A stretch of DNA of 11,195 bases from Hydrogenophaga sp. Lineage in GTDB: Bacteria > Pseudomonadota > Gammaproteobacteria > Burkholderiales > Burkholderiaceae_C. Positions 8,588 through 11,195 of the stretch are shown here, in pieces. Positions within the stretch are counted from its first letter, which is position 1, and every line of letters starts with the position of its first letter. Where the stretch lies: positions 1 to 11,195 of the forward strand of contig JAABRN010000175.1 of NCBI GenBank assembly GCA_011390855.1, given 5' to 3'. The notes below the pieces were generated by a model. The model was given only the letters and a program-made list of their open reading frames with translations. It searched no databases and had not been told where the DNA came from. The translations under genes were made by a program, and so were the position numbers.

Positions 8588-9232
8588 ATGACAAAACTGA
8601 ATAAAGTGGCAATGCTGTTTGCAACCGCCGCCATGGCAACGGCTGCGGGTGCCCAAACCGTGGACAACTGGCGCTCCGCCGATGGCACAGTCTGGAAAAA
8701 CGGCACCAACGAGCTCTGCTGGCGCAATGCTGGCTGGACGCCAGCCACCGCAGCAGTTGGCTGTGACGGTGCGATCGTGCCTGTTGCCGCTCCTGCGCCT
8801 GCTCCAGCCGCTGCGCCGGCTCCAGCCGCCGCGCCAGCACCGGCACCAGCACCAGCACCAGCACCAGCACCAGCCGCTGCCAAGGTAACCTACGCTGCCG
8901 ACGCCTTCTTTGATTTCGACAAGGCAGTGTTGAAGCCTGAAGGCAAAGCCAAGCTGGACGATCTCGCCAGCAAAGTGGGTGGCATCAACCTGGAAGTCGT
9001 GATTGCAGTGGGTCACACCGACTCCACCGGCCCTGCCGGCTACAACCAGGCTCTGTCGGTTCGCCGCGCTGAGGCTGTCAAGGCCTACCTGGTGAGCAAA
9101 GGCATCGAAAGCAATCGCATCTACACAGAAGGTAAAGGCCTGACCCAGCCAGTGGCTGACAACAGCACCCGCGAAGGCCGCGCCAAGAACCGTCGCGTTG
9201 AGGTGGAAGTTGTGGGCACCCGCGCCAACTGA
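8588..9232 (+). CDS. OmpA-family peptidoglycan-binding protein without a beta-barrel
   Basis: The 214-residue protein is exported and probably tethers the envelope to peptidoglycan. Residues 1 to about 22 are a Sec signal peptide (MTKLNKVAMLFATAAMATAA, then GA-Q), with no lipobox cysteine. Residues 24-62 form a short domain starting TVDNWRSADGTVWKNGTNELCW with two cysteines, C44 and C59, that could form a disulphide. A Pro-Ala linker (about 65-98) leads to an OmpA C-terminal domain (about 101-210). That domain has FFDFDKAVLKPEG, GHTDSTG and SVRRAEAV; D145 and R160 match by spacing the E. coli OmpA pair D271/R286 that bind diaminopimelate. The usual eight-stranded membrane barrel is absent. 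Proteins of this build occur in Bordetella and relatives under the name OmpA. A terminator follows directly, so the gene is probably monocistronic. Confidence 0.9.
   Translation: MTKLNKVAMLFATAAMATAAGAQTVDNWRSADGTVWKNGTNELCWRNAGWTPATAAVGCDGAIVPVAAPAPAPAAAPAPAAAPAPAPAPAPAPAPAAAKVTYAADAFFDFDKAVLKPEGKAKLDDLASKVGGINLEVVIAVGHTDSTGPAGYNQALSVRRAEAVKAYLVSKGIESNRIYTEGKGLTQPVADNSTREGRAKNRRVEVEVVGTRAN
8837..8872 (+). repeat. Hexanucleotide tandem repeat (GCACCA) in the Pro-Ala linker
   Basis: One GCACCG unit is followed by five perfect GCACCA units, each coding Ala-Pro in frame. Flanking Ala-Pro codons use other synonyms, so the DNA repeat is tighter than the protein repeat requires. Slippage in whole units would change linker length without breaking the frame. 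Confidence 0.9.
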
Positions 9233-9249
9233 TCACCGTCCAACAGACT

Positions 9250-9279
9250 AAAAAAACCGCGCTTCGGCGCGGTTTTTTT
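9250..9279 (+). terminator. Rho-independent terminator after the OmpA-family gene
   Basis: A perfect 6-bp GC stem (CCGCGC/GCGCGG, 9257-9262 with 9267-9272) closes on a stable TTCG tetraloop. It is flanked by seven A before and seven T after, which can extend the stem. It starts 17 bases after the stop codon. The A and T tracts make it bidirectional in form. Confidence 0.95.
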
Positions 9280-9289
9280 GTGTCCTGAC

Positions 9290-9295
9290 GATAAT
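9290..9295 (+). promoter_or_regulatory. Possible -10 box for ubiG (leaderless transcript)
   Basis: GATAAT differs from TATAAT at one base. With the usual spacing, +1 falls on 9302, the A of the ubiG ATG. No -35 is visible, since that position lies inside the terminator hairpin. No Shine-Dalgarno stands before ubiG either, which agrees with a leaderless start, but the evidence is a single hexamer. Confidence 0.35.
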
Positions 9296-9301
9296 CGACC
9301 C

Positions 9302-10009
9302 ATGAATCCAAACATCAACGCCGACCCGGCCGAACTGGCCAAGTTTTCTGATCTCGCGCACCGTTGGTGGGATACCGAAAGTGAATTTCGCCCATTGCAT
9401 CAGATCAACCCCTTGCGCCTGGCCTGGATTGATGGACTTGCAGACATCGCAGGAAAGCAGATTCTTGATGTCGGCTGTGGTGGCGGCATTCTTGCGGATT
9501 CCATGGCTCGGAAAGGGGCCACAGTTACCGGAATTGATCTGTCTTCCAAAGCCCTGGGTGTCGCAAAACTGCACGCGCTTGAGGCCGCAACGCCCAATGT
9601 GAGCTACGAAGAGATCAGTGCAGAGGATCTCGCAAAAGATCGCCCCGGCACCTTCGACGTGGTGACCTGCATGGAAATGCTGGAGCACGTACCTGATCCT
9701 TCATCCGTGGTCCGGGCATGCCATGCGCTTGTCAAACCGGGCGGCTGGGTCTTTTTCTCCACCATCAATCGAAATCCCAAATCATTTCTTTTTGCGATCG
9801 TGGGCGCAGAATATGTGCTCGGCATGCTCCCCCGCGGCACACATGAGTACGCCAAGCTGATCCGTCCGAGCGAACTGGCCAGGTTTTGCCGGGAGGCAGG
9901 TCTTGATCTCCTCCACTCCCGAGGTATGGAGCACAGCCCCTTGACAGGTCGTTATTGGCTCAGTGCCGATACCAGCGTCAACTACATGATGGCCGCTCAG
10001 AAGCCATGA
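9302..10009 (+). CDS. ubiG: Ubiquinone biosynthesis O-methyltransferase (3-demethylubiquinone / 2-polyprenyl-6-hydroxyphenol methylase)
   Basis: UbiG carries out both O-methylations of the ubiquinone ring using S-adenosylmethionine, at the inner membrane surface. The 235-residue protein has the class I methyltransferase fold: motif I LDVGCGGG at 55-62, the acidic ribose-binding D79 in GIDLS, and a post-motif [11 protein letters not shown] at 123-133. The N-terminal [14 protein letters not shown] and the [14 protein letters not shown] stretch (179-192) are typical of UbiG and separate it from UbiE. The frame is open to a TTG at 9278, but this lies in the terminator; the ATG at 9302 begins the family N-terminus. 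In E. coli ubiG and gyrA are also neighbours transcribed away from each other. Its stop overlaps the next gene by four bases. Confidence 0.96.
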   Translation: MNPNINADPAELAKFSDLAHRWWDTESEFRPLHQINPLRLAWIDGLADIAGKQILDVGCGGGILADSMARKGATVTGIDLSSKALGVAKLHALEAATPNVSYEEISAEDLAKDRPGTFDVVTCMEMLEHVPDPSSVVRACHALVKPGGWVFFSTINRNPKSFLFAIVGAEYVLGMLPRGTHEYAKLIRPSELARFCREAGLDLLHSRGMEHSPLTGRYWLSADTSVNYMMAAQKP

Positions 10010-10683
10010 GATTCCAACCCATCTCTGGCATCAAAGCGGTCTTGTTTGATCTGGATGGCACGCTCATCGACAGTGCACCCGATCTGGGCGCCGCTGCCGA
10101 CCTGATGCGAACCCGCAGGGGCTTGCCATCGCTTCCATTGGAGCGCTACCGGCCGTTTGCGGGGTCTGGCGCGCGTGGCATGCTGCGCGTGGCTCTTGAA
10201 AAGGCGCCGGGAGACGCAGATTATGAAGACCTCAGGGTCGAATTTCTGTCTCTATACGAGTCCTGCATGTTCGAGCGTACGCGCCCTTTTGCCGAGGCTG
10301 CCGAATTGCTTGACGCGCTGGTCAAAAGGGGTTTGCGCTGGGGTGTGGTGACGAACAAGGCAGAGCGTTTCGCGAAGCCTCTGACGGCATCCATGGTGAT
10401 GTTCACCGGGGCAGGGGCTATCGTCGGCGGAGACACCACGCCATTCTCCAAACCACACCCTGAACCCTTGCTGGAGGCTGCACGCCGTCTGTCGCTACCG
10501 CCCCACCACTGCATGTACGTCGGTGACGACGAGCGCGACATTCTGGCCGGCAAAGCCGCTGGCATGCACACGGTGGCAGCCAGATACGGCTACCTTGGCG
10601 AAAGCATGGCTGTTTCAGGGTGGGGTGCGCATGCGGAAGTGAACAATCCCCTGGAGGTCTTGAATTTGATCGCTTTGCCTTAA
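10006..10683 (+). CDS. HAD-superfamily phosphatase: phosphoglycolate phosphatase, or MurNAc-6-phosphate phosphatase (MupP)
   Basis: This is a 225-residue subclass IA HAD phosphatase. Motif I is [10 protein letters not shown] with nucleophile D15 and acid/base D17. An alpha-helical cap follows (about 25-95). Motif II is VVTNK with T116, motif III is FSKPHP with K149, and motif IV is GDDERD with D174 and D175. It starts at the ATG in ATGA overlapping the ubiG stop, so the two genes are co-translated. The classical label is gph, which removes 2-phosphoglycolate. In Pseudomonas, however, the ubiG-adjacent homologue, long annotated gph, was shown to be MupP, which dephosphorylates MurNAc-6-phosphate in peptidoglycan recycling. 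The same neighbour and a size I recall as close to MupP, shorter than E. coli Gph (252 residues), favour MupP or leave the two equal. The family is certain; the substrate is not, so no symbol is given. Confidence 0.88.
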   Translation: MRFQPISGIKAVLFDLDGTLIDSAPDLGAAADLMRTRRGLPSLPLERYRPFAGSGARGMLRVALEKAPGDADYEDLRVEFLSLYESCMFERTRPFAEAAELLDALVKRGLRWGVVTNKAERFAKPLTASMVMFTGAGAIVGGDTTPFSKPHPEPLLEAARRLSLPPHHCMYVGDDERDILAGKAAGMHTVAARYGYLGESMAVSGWGAHAEVNNPLEVLNLIALP

Positions 10684-10686
10684 ACT
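10660..10686 (+). promoter_or_regulatory. Possible promoter of ssrA, overlapping the end of the phosphatase gene
   Basis: TTGAAT (10660-10665) and TAAACT (10681-10686) are separated by 15 bases, a slightly short spacer. The -10 box includes the phosphatase stop codon. Transcription would start a few bases before the mature tmRNA end at 10697, leaving a short 5' leader of the kind RNase P removes. Reasonable by position, moderate by sequence. Confidence 0.45.
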
Positions 10687-10696
10687 AGGGACTTCA

Positions 10697-11085
10697 GGGG
10701 CTGCACTGGTTTCGACGTGGGTTCGGACACGCAGCAGGGCATGTCGAGGTTCTGTCACCTCGTAAATCCGCAGAAAAAAACTAACTGCAAACGACGAACG
10801 TTTCGCACTCGCCGCTTAATTGCCAGTGAGCTTTGCAACAGCAGGCCTATGGGCTGGGCAAGGGTCCTTTCGGTGCAAGCCGCAAGGGTCCAGGCTGCAA
10901 AGATAATTCAATAGGCTGGTCGCGTGTCGGGCAACTTGGCGCGCGGTGAGATCCAAGGTTGCTGGCTTCCCTTGCAGCGTGTCGCTGCGCGGCTTGGGAG
11001 GTAAGACTCAAATCAGACGACTACACATGTAGAACTGCGCGAAGAAGGCTTGCGGACGGGGGTTCAAATCCCCCCAGCTCCACCA
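10697..11085 (+). ncRNA. ssrA: Transfer-messenger RNA (tmRNA)
   Basis: tmRNA with SmpB rescues stalled ribosomes and tags unfinished proteins for proteolysis. The 389-base gene has the tRNA-like ends: 5' GGGGCTG pairs with 3' CAGCTCC (seven pairs including one G-U), and the 3' end has an encoded CCA. The T arm is GGGGG-TTCAAAT-CCCCC near 11058-11075. The 5' half carries the conserved GGTTTCGAC, and the tag reading frame lies at 10787-10819. It is a one-piece tmRNA, not the split permuted form. It has its own terminator downstream. Confidence 0.98.
10787..10819 (+). other. tmRNA tag-peptide reading frame
   Basis: The resume codon GCA is followed by codons giving ANDERFALAA and then TAA. With the alanine carried by tmRNA itself, the tag added to stalled chains is AANDERFALAA. 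The hydrophobic ALAA end is the usual recognition signal for ClpXP and related proteases. Tags starting ANDE are common among betaproteobacteria. The TAA runs straight into TTGCC, so the reading frame end is clear. Confidence 0.96.
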
Positions 11086-11096
11086 TACCCTGTGAC

Positions 11097-11132
11097 AAAG
11101 GCCGCTAGGAATGTACACCTAGCGGCCTTTTT
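11097..11132 (+). terminator. Rho-independent terminator of ssrA
   Basis: A perfect 13-bp stem (AAAGGCCGCTAGG at 11097-11109 with its complement at 11118-11130) closes an 8-base loop and runs into a T tract. It begins 11 bases after the encoded CCA. After it, the last 60 bases of the window contain nothing recognisable apart from two copies of TTGCACC (11171 and 11180). Confidence 0.95.
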
Positions 11133-11195
11133 CTTTGGTAAATCGTGTGTGCCCGCGCCGTTTTTTCCGGTTGCACCTCTTGCACCAAACACAGC

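Noticed and set aside
11061-11085. The tmRNA 3' end as an integration site with a genomic island beyond
   Set aside because: Such sites are common, but here the native terminator follows after 11 bases and the remaining 60 bases show no repeated tmRNA end or integrase; the window is too short to judge.
11171-11186. Two direct copies of TTGCACC, two bases apart
   Set aside because: Seven bases repeated once at the window edge is not enough to call an operator or repeat array.

Overview
The window is a core-genome segment of a betaproteobacterium, most likely a Burkholderiales member close to the Comamonadaceae. The reasons are the gene order, an AroA-Cmk fusion of the type I recall from that family, a barrel-less OmpA-type protein with an N-terminal TVDNW segment, and a tmRNA tag reading ANDERFALAA. 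This lineage call is from memory of families, not from a search. There is no mobile element, CRISPR array, prophage or defence locus, and almost every base is assigned to a known housekeeping gene or its control sites.

Left part, minus strand, read right to left: gyrA (8325-5683), serC (5686-4595), pheA (4589-3492), tyrA (3461-2583), a fused aroA-cmk (2509-458), and the first 87 codons of rpsA (263 to the left edge). This is the conserved proteobacterial supra-operon gyrA-serC-pheA-tyrA-aroA-cmk-rpsA. It joins a topoisomerase subunit, the serine/vitamin B6 aminotransferase, the last shared step but one of aromatic amino-acid synthesis (EPSP synthase), the two branches to phenylalanine and tyrosine, CMP kinase and ribosomal protein S1. 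gyrA and serC overlap by 4 bases and serC and pheA are 5 bases apart, which suggests translational coupling. The largest internal gap, 194 bases, lies before rpsA.

Right part, plus strand: after a divergent 262-base control region comes a small OmpA-domain lipoprotein-like (but not lipidated) periplasmic protein with a Pro-Ala linker (8588-9232). A textbook terminator follows (9250-9279). Then come ubiG (9302-10009), an overlapping HAD phosphatase annotated classically as gph but possibly mupP (10006-10683), and ssrA, the tmRNA gene (10697-11085), with its own terminator (11097-11132). The last 60 bases hold nothing I can recognise.

I did not find a new biological system. The most useful leads are: the phosphatase next to ubiG may be the peptidoglycan-recycling enzyme MupP rather than phosphoglycolate phosphatase; ubiG starts only 22 bases after a strong terminator, with a -10-like box spaced as expected for a leaderless mRNA; and AroA and Cmk are fused with a very short linker.
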